This document shows, in pieces, positions 52,184 to 61,118 of a DNA stretch of 64,000 nucleotides. The notes below the pieces were generated by a model. The model did not search any database. It saw only the letters and a program-made list of their open reading frames with translations, and was not told where the DNA came from. Position 1 is the stretch's first letter. Every line of letters starts with the position of its first letter. This DNA comes from Devosia litorisediminis (GTDB taxonomy: Bacteria > Pseudomonadota > Alphaproteobacteria > Rhizobiales > Devosiaceae), in NCBI RefSeq assembly GCF_018334155.1, contig NZ_JAGXTP010000001.1:2607821-2671820 (forward strand), given 5' to 3'. The position numbers and the translations under genes were made by a program.

Positions 52184-52936
52184 ATGCCCAGCACCCGCAA
52201 ACCCGTTATCGGGGTCATTTCCTGCACCCGCACCGTCGAGGGCGAAGACGCCTATATCGTCAAAACCCGCTATGTGGATGCCCTCGCCAAGCATGCTGAT
52301 GCGGTTCCCCTGATCTGTCCTGCCATCACAACGCGAGACGATGCGGACGCAATGCTCGCGCGGCTTGACGCCATTCTGCTGACCGGCAGCAACTCGAATA
52401 TTGAACCGCACCATTATGGCGCCGCGAGCGGGCGTGCGCCATACGATCCGGGGCGTGATACGATGTCGGCCTTGCTGATCAAGGCAGCGGTGGCTGCGGG
52501 CAAACCGGTGTTCGGGATTTGCCGGGGACTGCAGGAAATCAATGTGGCTCTGGGCGGTACACTGGTGGACCAGCGGGATGGCGCAGAGCCACCTGAATTA
52601 CCGCACCACGCCCCAGACGATGCGTCGCTTGAGCAGATGTTTGGACACAGCCACCCGATCGACGTGGTGGCGGACACGCCCCTGGCCGCCATTACTGACG
52701 AGCCGACGCTCACCATCAACAGCGTTCACTTCCAGACGATCGGGGCACTGGGCGCGGGACTGGTGGTCAACGCGCGTGCTAAAGATGGCGTAGTGGAAGC
52801 AGTTTCCTCGGTCGAGGGACCGACGAAAATCCTGGCGGTGCAATGGCATCCGGAGTGGCAACCAGAGACCCGGTTTCACGATCTGGCATTCTGGCAGGCG
52901 CTGGGCGAAATCACGCGCGACGCCACGGCGCGATAA
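52184..52936 (+). CDS. puuD: Gamma-glutamyl-gamma-aminobutyrate hydrolase (PuuD-like)
   Basis: A 250-residue class I glutamine amidotransferase-like peptidase C26. The nucleophile is Cys113 in FGICRGLQEINVALGG and the His is in AVQWHPEWQP. In the Puu pathway it releases GABA from gamma-glutamyl-GABA. Other Puu genes (A, B, C) are not in the window. The start at 52184 gives MPSTRKPVIGVISC; frames begin earlier at TTG 52112, and neither has a clear ribosome binding site. It lies on the plus strand after the LysR gene. Confidence 0.88.
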   Translation: MPSTRKPVIGVISCTRTVEGEDAYIVKTRYVDALAKHADAVPLICPAITTRDDADAMLARLDAILLTGSNSNIEPHHYGAASGRAPYDPGRDTMSALLIKAAVAAGKPVFGICRGLQEINVALGGTLVDQRDGAEPPELPHHAPDDASLEQMFGHSHPIDVVADTPLAAITDEPTLTINSVHFQTIGALGAGLVVNARAKDGVVEAVSSVEGPTKILAVQWHPEWQPETRFHDLAFWQALGEITRDATAR

Positions 52937-53026
52937 GAATTCATTATAGGCTGAATTTTGAATAGGAATTGGACAGCGGCGCTGGAAGGCCTTTGATTGT
53001 TGGAGCAAACCAACTTATGGCGATCC

Positions 53027-53500
53027 ATGACCGACAAGAAATTCTATCTCAAATTCGTCGAAGCCAACGTTCAGGGTATCATCACGCTTTATTGGGATAA
53101 CGCGCCCAAGACCTGTGAAGCCCTGTGGAACGCGCTGGAAACGCCGATCCAGTGGGATGCGACCCACGCCATCTTCTCGGGTCCCGAAATCATGATGGGC
53201 CTGCCTGAGACCCACCGCAATTTCGATCCAACCGCCCTGCCACCGGAAAACCAGACAGTGCTGCCCGAGCCGGGCGAACTGCTGTGGTTCTATCAGCCCA
53301 AGAACTTCTTCAAGATTGATCCCAGCGAGTTCTGGGAAATCGGCATGTTCTATGGCGTCGGCGGCCGCACCTTTGGCCCCACGGGTTGGATTCCCTGCAC
53401 CTATTTCGGCAAGATGACCGAAAATCTGGATGCCGTGGCGGAGCAGTGCCGCCTGATCCGTATCGAGGGCGCCAAGACCGTTGAGCTGGGCCGCCTGTAG
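53027..53500 (+). CDS. DUF3830 family protein
   Basis: A 157-residue soluble protein. It has the cyclophilin-like DUF3830 pattern: VQGIITLYWDNAPKTCEALWNALE, HAIFSGPEIMMG and FYGVGGRTFGPTGWIPCTYFG. The function of DUF3830 is unknown; members often sit beside amino acid or polyamine catabolic genes. The start is uncertain (ATG 53027 used; an upstream TTG at 52997 is possible). It precedes the polyamine importer operon by 168 bases. Confidence 0.82.
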   Translation: MTDKKFYLKFVEANVQGIITLYWDNAPKTCEALWNALETPIQWDATHAIFSGPEIMMGLPETHRNFDPTALPPENQTVLPEPGELLWFYQPKNFFKIDPSEFWEIGMFYGVGGRTFGPTGWIPCTYFGKMTENLDAVAEQCRLIRIEGAKTVELGRL

Positions 53501-53570
53501 AGACACTGGCCCAAATTGACCACGTGACGGCTGTTGCGTCACCGGTTGCGTCTTCGGGCCACAATGCCAC

Positions 53571-53603
53571 GACCTCGTCCCTCGACAGACTCGGGATGAG
53601 GTC
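53571..53603. repeat. REP-like imperfect palindrome
   Basis: GACCTCGTCCC (53571-53581) pairs with GGGATGAGGTC (53593-53603), one G-U, with an 11-base loop. The sequence resembles dispersed palindromes common in intergenic DNA of Hyphomicrobiales. Only one copy is seen in this window. Confidence 0.5.
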
Positions 53604-53668
53604 CACTCCAGCGCCGGACACACGCAGTACTGGCGCTGTCGCAATCAATTCAGCAAGGGAGACGACCA

Positions 53669-54703
53669 ATGAAAGCTATTCTCGGTACAACCGTTCTGAG
53701 CCTTTCGGCTCTGCTCAGCACCACCGCCTTCGCGCAGGACACCACCTTCACGATCAACTCGTTCGGTGGGGCCTATGAGACGGCCCATCGCGCCTGCATC
53801 ATCACCCCGTTCGAAGAAGAGACTGGTGTGAGCGTCAATGTGGTCACCGCTTACTCGGCAGATGCCTTTGCCCAGTTGCGCGCCCAGAAGGATGCGCCGC
53901 AGTTTGACGTGATCCATTTCTCTGGTGGCCAGGAAATCGTCGGCGCAGCTGAGGGGCTGCTGGCACCAATCGATGCGGCAAGCCTGACCAATGCAGCAGA
54001 CGTGTATGACTTCGCAAAGGCCAATCTGGCCAAGGGTGAAGGTCCGGCCTATTCGATTGCGGCGATCGGCCTGATCTACAACACCGACGCTGTCTCGCCA
54101 GCGCCGACCCAGTGGGCCGATCTGCTCAACCCCGAATACAGCGAACATCTGGTTCTCACCGACATCTCCAATGGCTATGGCATGCTCGGCTTCCTGATGC
54201 TGAACCAGTCGCAGGGCGGCGATCTGAACAACATCCAGCCCGGCCTTGATGCGGTTGCCAAGCTGCTTGAAGCGGGCGCGCTGATCGTGTCGACCTCGCC
54301 CGAAATCCAGCAGGAATTCGCGCAGAATGACGCGTGGATTGCCCCTTACGCTTCGGATTATGCGTTCACGCTGCGCAAGGCCGGCCTGCCGTCGGGTTTC
54401 GCACAGGGCGCTGAAGGTACACCAGCCAGCTACATCACCACCAATGTCGTGGCCGGTCGTCCCAACACCGATCTGGCGCTGAAGTTCGTCGACATGTCGA
54501 TCTCGCCAGAGGCACAGGAATGCTTTGCCGAGGCACTGCGCTACTCGCCCACCAACTCCAAGGCCGAACTGAGCGCTGAAGTCGCTGCCGACGTCGCCTA
54601 TGGCGAAGAAGGGGTTGCCGGTCTGATCCGCTTTGATCCCGCCGTGATCGAAGCCAATCGCACCGCCTGGGTTGAAGAGTGGAACAAGACTATCGCTCGC
54701 TAA
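53669..54703 (+). CDS. Polyamine-type ABC substrate-binding protein
   Basis: A 344-residue periplasmic protein with a signal peptide (MKAILGTTVLSLSALLSTTAFAQ). It follows the PotD/PotF pattern: FTINSFGGAYETAHRACIITPFEEETGV, FDVIHFSGGQEIV, YSIAAIGLIYNTD and ASYITTNVVAGRPNTD. Putrescine or spermidine is the probable ligand, given the aminobutyraldehyde dehydrogenase and GABA genes nearby. It is the first gene of a four-gene importer operon. Confidence 0.9.
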   Translation: MKAILGTTVLSLSALLSTTAFAQDTTFTINSFGGAYETAHRACIITPFEEETGVSVNVVTAYSADAFAQLRAQKDAPQFDVIHFSGGQEIVGAAEGLLAPIDAASLTNAADVYDFAKANLAKGEGPAYSIAAIGLIYNTDAVSPAPTQWADLLNPEYSEHLVLTDISNGYGMLGFLMLNQSQGGDLNNIQPGLDAVAKLLEAGALIVSTSPEIQQEFAQNDAWIAPYASDYAFTLRKAGLPSGFAQGAEGTPASYITTNVVAGRPNTDLALKFVDMSISPEAQECFAEALRYSPTNSKAELSAEVAADVAYGEEGVAGLIRFDPAVIEANRTAWVEEWNKTIAR

Positions 54704-55007
54704 GGCGGTCGATCTGCAAGGCTCTGCTCTGTTCCAACTTGCCCCTGGGCGCAGTCAGAACAGGGCAGAAACGACCTCCCCCAGGGAGACCATGATAGCG
54801 GTCCGGACGCGCCACTCCTTTGCCGCCCGGACTGCAGGCCTCTCCAGCCCAAGATGGAGAGGCCACCTTTTTCAGCAATCTTTGGCTTGGCGGCGACCTG
54901 GACAAAAATGGGCGCAATCTCATTGTTCGACTCACGCGCCATGAAGTCTACACATAGATGGAATGCCCGATTTCGCCGGGCTGCGTGGAGCAAGGAAGAC
55001 GCAACGC
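54704..55007. other. Gap between polyamine binding-protein and permease genes
   Basis: About 300 bases with one strong hairpin at 54837-54864. I see no gene inside it. The distal part includes AAGGAAG, the ribosome binding site for the permease. Confidence 0.55.
54837..54869 (+). terminator. Intercistronic terminator or attenuator
   Basis: A perfect 10-bp stem (54837-54846 with 54855-54864), an 8-base loop and ACCTTTTT afterwards form an intrinsic terminator. It lies within the importer operon, so partial read-through would keep the permeases at a lower level than the binding protein. Confidence 0.75.
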
Positions 55008-55829
55008 ATGAACGACCGCACAGAGAACCTGCTGCTGGCCTTGCCCGGAATTCTGCTGCTGGGGCTCGCCTTCTTCCTGCCGATCGCCCAGATGTTGCTG
55101 CTGAGCATTTCGGGCCCTGAAGGCCCTACTCTGGCGCATTTCGTGCGTTTCCTGTCCGACCCTTACTATCTCAATATTCTGTGGCGCACGGTGAGACTGT
55201 CGCTGCTGATCACCGTGATCTGCGCGCTGATCGGTTTTCCGTTGGCCTATATCATGACCAAGGTTGGTCCCAAGCTACGGCTGTGGCTGGTGGTGATTGT
55301 GATCCTGCCGCTGATGACCAGTGTGGTGGTGCGCACTTTTGGCTGGATGGTCCTGCTCAGCCGCAGCGGGATGATCCCCGAAATGTTGCGTGATATGGGC
55401 CTGGTGGGCCGCACCTTTGCGCTGATGCAGACTGAGGCCGCCATCGTGATCGGCATGGTGCAAGTGCTGCTGCCATTCATGACACTGTCCATTCTGGGCG
55501 TCCTCACCCGCATTGACGGTAGGCTCGAAGAGGCCGCGCGCACCATGGGATGCTCCTTCCTGCAGACGATCCGCACGGTAGTGCTGCCGCTGGCCCTGCC
55601 CGGTATTGTTGCCGGGTCGCTGCTTTGCTTTACGCTATCGGCCAGCTCGTTCGTCACGCCCAACCTGCTCGGTGGCACGCGCATTCAGGTGCTGGCCGCC
55701 TCGATTTACAAGTCTGTGACGGCGACGCCCGACTGGCCCTTTGCGGCGGCGCAGGCCGTCATCCTGTTCGTTGGCATCCTGCTGGTGCTGGTGCCCTATA
55801 TCAAACTCACGGGAGCCAAGCATGGTTAG
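55008..55829 (+). CDS. Polyamine ABC permease, PotB/PotH type
   Basis: A 273-residue inner-membrane subunit with six helices. The EAA loop is RLEEAARTMGCSFLQTIRTVVLPLALPG (about residues 180-205). It starts at ATG 55008 after AAGGAAG, giving a short N-terminus MNDRTENLLLALPG. An upstream frame from 54963 adds a hydrophilic tail without ribosome binding site. It overlaps the second permease gene by 8 bases. Confidence 0.9.
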   Translation: MNDRTENLLLALPGILLLGLAFFLPIAQMLLLSISGPEGPTLAHFVRFLSDPYYLNILWRTVRLSLLITVICALIGFPLAYIMTKVGPKLRLWLVVIVILPLMTSVVVRTFGWMVLLSRSGMIPEMLRDMGLVGRTFALMQTEAAIVIGMVQVLLPFMTLSILGVLTRIDGRLEEAARTMGCSFLQTIRTVVLPLALPGIVAGSLLCFTLSASSFVTPNLLGGTRIQVLAASIYKSVTATPDWPFAAAQAVILFVGILLVLVPYIKLTGAKHG

Positions 55830-56625
55830 GGCTGTTCCGGGCTGGCTGCATATTGTCGGCATTGTCTTCGTCGCGCTGACCGCGCTTATCCTGCTGGCGC
55901 CGCTGATCGTGGTGATCGGGGTGTCCGTATCGGAAAGTCAGTTCATCGCGTTCCCGCCCAATGGGCTGAGCCTGCGCTGGTATCAGGAAGTGTTGTCGTC
56001 CAACGCCTATCTCAACGCAGCCTGGATCAGCATCCAGATCGCCTTGCTGGTCACCCTGATGGCTACCGCCATTGGCGGCGCGGCGGCCATCGCTATCCAT
56101 CGCCGGCAATTGCCGTTCTCGGATGTGCTGGCCACAGTATTCCTGTCGCCGCTGGTGCTGCCCACCATCATCTACGCCATCGGCATGCTGATGTTCTGGA
56201 GCTCGGTGTTCGGACCGGTCACGCCGCTGACGTTGGCGCTCAGCCATACGGCGATTGCCCTGCCCTATGTAGTACGCACCACGCTGGCCGTGCTCGCGGA
56301 ATCCGACCCCTATCTCGAAGAAGCCGCACGCACCATGGGTGCGAACCGTCTGCAGCGGCTGTGGTTCGTGGTGGTGCCCCAGTGTATTCCGGGGCTGGCC
56401 GCGGGGGCGTTCTTCGCCTTCAACATCTCGTTTGATGAAGCCGTGCTGTCGCTGTTCCTGCGGGGGCCAACGCTGACTACCCTGCCCGTGCAGATCTACG
56501 GCCAGCTCGAGTTTTCGCCCGACCCATCGGTGGCCGCCGTGTCCACCATCATGATTGCCTTGACCATTGTGCTGATCTTCGTGATCGACAGGATGCTGGG
56601 CCTCACCCGTTTTGCGAGTGCCTGA
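55822..56625 (+). CDS. Polyamine ABC permease, PotC/PotI type
   Basis: A 267-residue permease with six helices. FPPNGLSLRWYQEVLSSNAYLNAAW and the EAA loop YLEEAARTMGANRLQRLWFVVVPQCIPGLAAG are typical of the PotC/PotI group. It pairs with the PotB-type permease; the gene starts inside that one. It ends 3 bases before the ATPase gene. Confidence 0.9.
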   Translation: MVRAVPGWLHIVGIVFVALTALILLAPLIVVIGVSVSESQFIAFPPNGLSLRWYQEVLSSNAYLNAAWISIQIALLVTLMATAIGGAAAIAIHRRQLPFSDVLATVFLSPLVLPTIIYAIGMLMFWSSVFGPVTPLTLALSHTAIALPYVVRTTLAVLAESDPYLEEAARTMGANRLQRLWFVVVPQCIPGLAAGAFFAFNISFDEAVLSLFLRGPTLTTLPVQIYGQLEFSPDPSVAAVSTIMIALTIVLIFVIDRMLGLTRFASA

Positions 56626-56628
56626 CCC

Positions 56629-57672
56629 ATGGCCAATGTTCGACTGACCAATATCCGCAAATCCTTCGCCAAGACCCAGGTGTTGCACGGCATCTCGCTC
56701 GATATTGCCTCGGGTGAGTTCATCTCGCTGCTGGGCGCCTCTGGCTGTGGCAAGACCACACTGCTGCGCATGGTCGCCGGGCTGGAAAGCGTCACCGCTG
56801 GGGGCATCGAAATCGATGGCCGCGACGTCACGACCCTGCCGCCCGAACAGCGCGACATCTCCATGATGTTTCAATCCTATGCGTTGCTGCCGCATCTCAG
56901 CGTGAGCGAGAACGTGCGTTTCCCGCTGCGCATGCGCGGCATTGGCAGCCGCGAGGAGCAGCAGGAAAAAGTCGCCGCCGCACTCGAAACCGTGCAGTTG
57001 GGCCATCTGGGCGAACGCAAGCCGCGCCAGCTCTCGGGCGGGCAGCAGCAGCGTGTGGCGCTGGCGCGTGCCATCGTCTCCCAGCCTAAGGTGCTGTTGC
57101 TCGATGAACCATTGAGCAATCTTGACGCCCGGCTGCGCGAAGACATGCAGGTGGAACTGATCGAAATCCATCAGCGGCTGGGGCTGACGACGATCTTTGT
57201 GACCCATGATCAGGAAGAGGCGTTGAGTCTGTCGGATCGGATCGTTCTGCTCAATGCGGGGCGGGTGGAACAACAGGGCACGCCAGACGAAATTTACAAC
57301 CAGCCCGCCACCAGCTTTGCCTCAAACTTCATCGGTTCGGCCAATCTGGTACCCGCCGAAATCACCGATGGCCCGAAGGGCCCGGTTGCCAAGCTTGAGG
57401 ACGGTCAGATGCTGGTGCTCGATCCCAACGAGCCCATCCGCGGCAAGGCCACCCTGGCGCTGCGACAGGAAGACCTGACACTGAGCGCAGAGGGCACCGG
57501 CCCCAAGGCCAAGGTGCGCACCCGCGTGTTCCTGGGCGCGCGCAATCGCTACGTCATGACACTGGCGGGCCATCCGCTGCGCGCCCTGACCGCCAATGAT
57601 CTCGACTTCGCCAATGGCCAGGAAATTGCGCTGACCATTGATCCGGCACGCATCCGCGTGATCGCCGACTGA
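56629..57672 (+). CDS. Polyamine ABC transporter ATPase, PotA/PotG type
   Basis: A 347-residue ATPase. Walker A is GASGCGKTT, the signature [15 protein letters not shown], Walker [15 protein letters not shown] and the switch His [12 protein letters not shown]-terminal TOBE domain (about residues 270-345) is present, as usual for polyamine, iron and maltose importers. It completes a four-gene importer with the binding protein and two permeases. The aldehyde dehydrogenase gene follows 22 bases later. Confidence 0.92.
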   Translation: MANVRLTNIRKSFAKTQVLHGISLDIASGEFISLLGASGCGKTTLLRMVAGLESVTAGGIEIDGRDVTTLPPEQRDISMMFQSYALLPHLSVSENVRFPLRMRGIGSREEQQEKVAAALETVQLGHLGERKPRQLSGGQQQRVALARAIVSQPKVLLLDEPLSNLDARLREDMQVELIEIHQRLGLTTIFVTHDQEEALSLSDRIVLLNAGRVEQQGTPDEIYNQPATSFASNFIGSANLVPAEITDGPKGPVAKLEDGQMLVLDPNEPIRGKATLALRQEDLTLSAEGTGPKAKVRTRVFLGARNRYVMTLAGHPLRALTANDLDFANGQEIALTIDPARIRVIAD

Positions 57673-57694
57673 CCCCTGTATCGGAATTTGCATC

Positions 57695-59125
57695 ATGAGT
57701 TTTGAAACACGCCTTTTTATCAATGGCGACTATGTCCAGGGCCAGGGCCCGGCATTGGCGAGCCATGAACCCGCGACCGGCAAGGTGCTCGCTGAAGTAG
57801 CGTCGGCGGACCACGCCCAGGTCGATGCGGCTGTCACCAGCGCCCATGCAGCCTTTGCGAAATGGAGCCAGACCACGCCCAAGGAGCGCAGTCTGGCGCT
57901 GCTGCGCATTGCCGACGCTATTGAGGCGCGCTCGCACAGTCTGGCCGATGTGGAATCGGTCAATGCCGGCAAGCCCTGGCGCTATGTGCAGGCGGGCGAA
58001 CTGGCCAATGTAGCCGACGTGTTCCGGTTCTTCGGCACCGCGGTGCGCAATGTACCGGGCACAGCAGCGAACGGTTTCCGCTCGAGCCGGCACACCAGCA
58101 TGATGCGCCGCGATCCGCTGGGCGTGATTGCCTCGATCGCCCCGTGGAATTATCCACTGCTGATGGCCGCCTGGAAAATCGCGCCAGCCGTCGCCGCCGG
58201 CAATGCCGTGGTGATCAAGCCATCGGAAAACACTCCGCTGAGCCTGTTGTTTCTGGCGTCGATCCTGGCCGAATTCCTGCCGCCGGGCGTGGTCAATGTG
58301 GTGTGTGGTGACGGCCCTGAAGTGGGCCAGACACTGATCACCCATCCGCTGGTGCGCATGATCTCGCTGACAGGCGATGTGCGTACCGGACGCGCCGTGC
58401 TCAAGGCAGCCGCCGGAGAGAGCATCAAGCGCACCCATCTTGAACTGGGTGGCAAGGCCCCGCTGATCGTGTGTGCCGATGCCGATATCGACACGCTGGT
58501 GGAGACGCTGCGCGAGGCCAGCTTCTACAATGCCGGACAGGACTGCACGGCGGCCTGCCGGATCTTTGTCGACCAATCGATTGCCCAGGAGGTGACCGAC
58601 AGGCTCTCAGGCATGATCGGCTCGCTGGTCTATGGCGCGCCCGAGCGCGACGACGTCGAATTCGGCCCCTTGATCACCGGATCGCAGCGCGACCGGGTCG
58701 CCGGCTTTGTTGAGCGGGCGCGCGCCGATGGCGCTGATATCGTGGCTGGCGGCGCGACACCGGATCAACCGGGTTATTACTACCAGCCAACGCTGGTAGC
58801 GGCGCCGATCGAGGCTGAAATCGTGCAGAAGGAAGTGTTTGGACCGGTGCTGACCATCACCGCATTCGACGAACCAGCCACGGCGCTGGAATGGGCCAAT
58901 GCCTCCGAATACGGCCTGGCTTCGTCGGTGTGGTCGCGCGACGGTGTGCAGGCGATGAATATCGCCAATGCGCTGCAATACGGCATTACCTGGGTGAATA
59001 CCCATGGCGTGTTCGCCACTGAAATGCCGCATGGGGGCATGAAGAATTCGGGCTATGGTTCCGATCTCTCCATGCAGTCTCTGATGGACTACACGCAGGT
59101 ACGTCACATCATGGTTGCGTCCTAG
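57695..59125 (+). CDS. Gamma-aminobutyraldehyde dehydrogenase
   Basis: A 476-residue NAD(P) aldehyde dehydrogenase. The catalytic Cys284 is in NAGQDCTAACRIFV and the Glu in LELGGKAPLIV. The FETRLFINGDYVQGQG start and NAGKPWRYVQAGE recall PatD/YdcW, which oxidise 4-aminobutyraldehyde (from putrescine) to GABA. Coupling to a polyamine importer and to gabT/gabD a few kb away supports this route. No putrescine aminotransferase gene is in the window. Confidence 0.9.
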   Translation: MSFETRLFINGDYVQGQGPALASHEPATGKVLAEVASADHAQVDAAVTSAHAAFAKWSQTTPKERSLALLRIADAIEARSHSLADVESVNAGKPWRYVQAGELANVADVFRFFGTAVRNVPGTAANGFRSSRHTSMMRRDPLGVIASIAPWNYPLLMAAWKIAPAVAAGNAVVIKPSENTPLSLLFLASILAEFLPPGVVNVVCGDGPEVGQTLITHPLVRMISLTGDVRTGRAVLKAAAGESIKRTHLELGGKAPLIVCADADIDTLVETLREASFYNAGQDCTAACRIFVDQSIAQEVTDRLSGMIGSLVYGAPERDDVEFGPLITGSQRDRVAGFVERARADGADIVAGGATPDQPGYYYQPTLVAAPIEAEIVQKEVFGPVLTITAFDEPATALEWANASEYGLASSVWSRDGVQAMNIANALQYGITWVNTHGVFATEMPHGGMKNSGYGSDLSMQSLMDYTQVRHIMVAS

Positions 59126-59175
59126 CACGCGGAAAAAGGCGCGCATGGATGGGTAAATCTGATAGAGGAAGCGCC

Positions 59176-60096
59176 ATGCGCATCCTCGACATGACCACCT
59201 TTGTCGCCTTGGCGCGGCACCGCCATTTTGGCCGTGCCGCCGAAGAACTGCATACGACGCAGCCAGCAATTTCCATTCGTCTTGCGGCGATGGAGGAGGA
59301 GTTTGGCTGCCGTCTCATGCACCGCACCGGACGCAATTTCTCGCTGACCCCCAGCGGACAGCGTGTGCTGGAAACCTTCCAGTCGATCCTGAGTGCCTAT
59401 GACGGGCTCAAGCATGAACTGACCGACGAGGCCAGTCTGGCGCCCAAGGTGGTGCGGATCGGGGCAATCGACTCGGTGTCCTCGACCTGGATGACGCCCT
59501 TTGTCGAAGCGTTGCACGAAGCGGCGCCAACGCTGAAGATCGAGCTGACGGTTGAAGGCACCAAAAGCCTGATCGACGGGATGAACAAGGGCGAGTTCGA
59601 TGTGATCTTTGCGCTCGATCCGGCCATTGGCGACAATTTCCGCAGCTTCACGTCCTGCGTGCTGCAGATGACATGGGCGGGATCGCCCAAGATCATCAAT
59701 CCGGACCGCACCTATAGCGTCGATGATCTGGCGAGCCTGCCCATCATCACCTTCCCCAAGGACACCCCGCCCTACCGGATGATCGCGCCCTATTTCCAGG
59801 ACGAGCAGGTGCTGGCCAGCAAGCTGACGAGCTCCAATTCGCTATACTCGATCATCAATCTGCTCATTGACGGCTTTGGCGTCGGCGCCATTCCCAGCGT
59901 CACCATCAAGCGCGAGCTCAAGATGGGACTGTTGCACCCGATCCGGGTGACCAAGCATTTTCCCGCCATGCCCATTATCGGCACTTATCAGGCGATCAGC
60001 GAACGCGATCTGATCCGCCGCGTGGTCGAACAGGCCCATGTCAGCGCCGCGCTTTACTGCGCGACAGTGGACCCCAGCATGGCCTGGGTGGATTAG
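59176..60096 (+). CDS. LysR-type regulator of the polyamine operon
   Basis: A 306-residue regulator. The helix-turn-helix is FVALARHRHFGRAAEELHTTQPAISIRLAAMEEEFG. The effector part contains VRIGAIDSVSSTWMTPFVEALHEAAPTLKIELTVEGT. ATG at 59176 has AGAGGA 6 bases upstream; an in-frame start at 59149 has none. It follows the dehydrogenase on the same strand with a 50-base gap, so it may be part of the operon it regulates. Confidence 0.9.
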   Translation: MRILDMTTFVALARHRHFGRAAEELHTTQPAISIRLAAMEEEFGCRLMHRTGRNFSLTPSGQRVLETFQSILSAYDGLKHELTDEASLAPKVVRIGAIDSVSSTWMTPFVEALHEAAPTLKIELTVEGTKSLIDGMNKGEFDVIFALDPAIGDNFRSFTSCVLQMTWAGSPKIINPDRTYSVDDLASLPIITFPKDTPPYRMIAPYFQDEQVLASKLTSSNSLYSIINLLIDGFGVGAIPSVTIKRELKMGLLHPIRVTKHFPAMPIIGTYQAISERDLIRRVVEQAHVSAALYCATVDPSMAWVD

Positions 60097-60313
60097 GCCT
60101 TTACGACTGAGTGCAGCGTGCGCTTCGCAAAGCGGATGAGTTCGTCTGCCGCGAGCACTTAAGCGCGGATCTTCCAACCCCCCACGATTCTTTAGTTCGG
60201 GTAAGGAATATATTCATTGGTCGGTGCTACAGTAGGCTCGGGGCCAAGCAACGGGCACGCTGAGCAGGTGTCCGGCGCCGTAGAAGTTGCGCTGCCCTAG
60301 GAAAGGACACGCA
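60097..60313. other. Gap before the RsbQ-like gene
   Basis: A 217-base gap. It holds a perfect 10-bp palindrome GAATATATTC (60206-60215), a candidate operator, and the GAAAGGA ribosome binding site. No gene seen. Confidence 0.5.
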
Positions 60314-61108
60314 ATGTCGCTGATTGATCGACACGCCGTCACTGTTAGCGGACGGGGTACCAAACCGATGGTTTTTCTGCACGGGTATGGGTGTGACCAG
60401 AATATGTGGCGTCTGATGACGCCCTTTTTCGAAGAGGCCCACAAGGTCGTTCTGTACGATCAGATCGGCGCCGGCCGGTCGGATCTGAGCGCCTATGACA
60501 AGGACAAATATAACCGCCTGCAAGGCTATGCTGATGATCTGATCGCGATTTGTGACGAGTTGGCGCTCGGCCCTGTCGTTGTGGTGGGGCACAGCATTAG
60601 CGGCACCATTGCGCTTCTGGCCGCCAAGAAACGCCCGGAACTATTCGAGAAACTGGTGATGGTCGGCCCCTCACCAAGCTTTATCAATGATGGCGACTAT
60701 GTCGGCGGCTTCGACCGGTCGGATATCGACGACATGCTCGAATTTCTCCAGCTCAACCACGAAGGCTGGTCCAGCCAGATGGCCCCCATCATCATGGGCA
60801 ACCCGGATCGCCCCGCGCTCGCCGAGGAACTCGAAGCTAGCTTCTGTCGGACTGATCCGCAAATTGCCAAGCAATTCGCCAGGGCGACATTCCTGTCTGA
60901 CCACCGGGCCGATCTGGTTGATGTGAATACACCCACGCTGATTCTGCAGAGCGATGACGATACGATCGCTCCGGTAAGTGTGGGGACGTATATGGCCCAG
61001 AACATGCCCAATGCGCAGATGGTGCTACTGCGGGCGCAGGGGCATTGCCCTCACATCAGTTCAGCCCCCCTGGTGTCAAAAGCCATTCTTGATTACCTGG
61101 CGCAGTAG
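60314..61108 (+). CDS. RsbQ-like alpha/beta hydrolase
   Basis: A 264-residue cytoplasmic hydrolase. The triad is Ser94 (VGHSISG), an Asp in QSDDDTIAP (214-216) and His244 (QGHCPH). Blocks such as FLHGYGCDQNMW, IGAGRSDLSAYD, LVMVGPSPS and FCRTDPQIAKQFARATFLSDHR closely follow RsbQ of Bacillus, a positive partner of the PAS phosphatase RsbP, and are related to the plant KAI2/D14 receptors. Its product is likely a small-molecule sensor or processor. The start has GAAAGGA upstream. The sensor kinase gene follows 10 bases later. Confidence 0.9.
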   Translation: MSLIDRHAVTVSGRGTKPMVFLHGYGCDQNMWRLMTPFFEEAHKVVLYDQIGAGRSDLSAYDKDKYNRLQGYADDLIAICDELALGPVVVVGHSISGTIALLAAKKRPELFEKLVMVGPSPSFINDGDYVGGFDRSDIDDMLEFLQLNHEGWSSQMAPIIMGNPDRPALAEELEASFCRTDPQIAKQFARATFLSDHRADLVDVNTPTLILQSDDDTIAPVSVGTYMAQNMPNAQMVLLRAQGHCPHISSAPLVSKAILDYLAQ

Positions 61109-61118
61109 GGCCCGCCGG

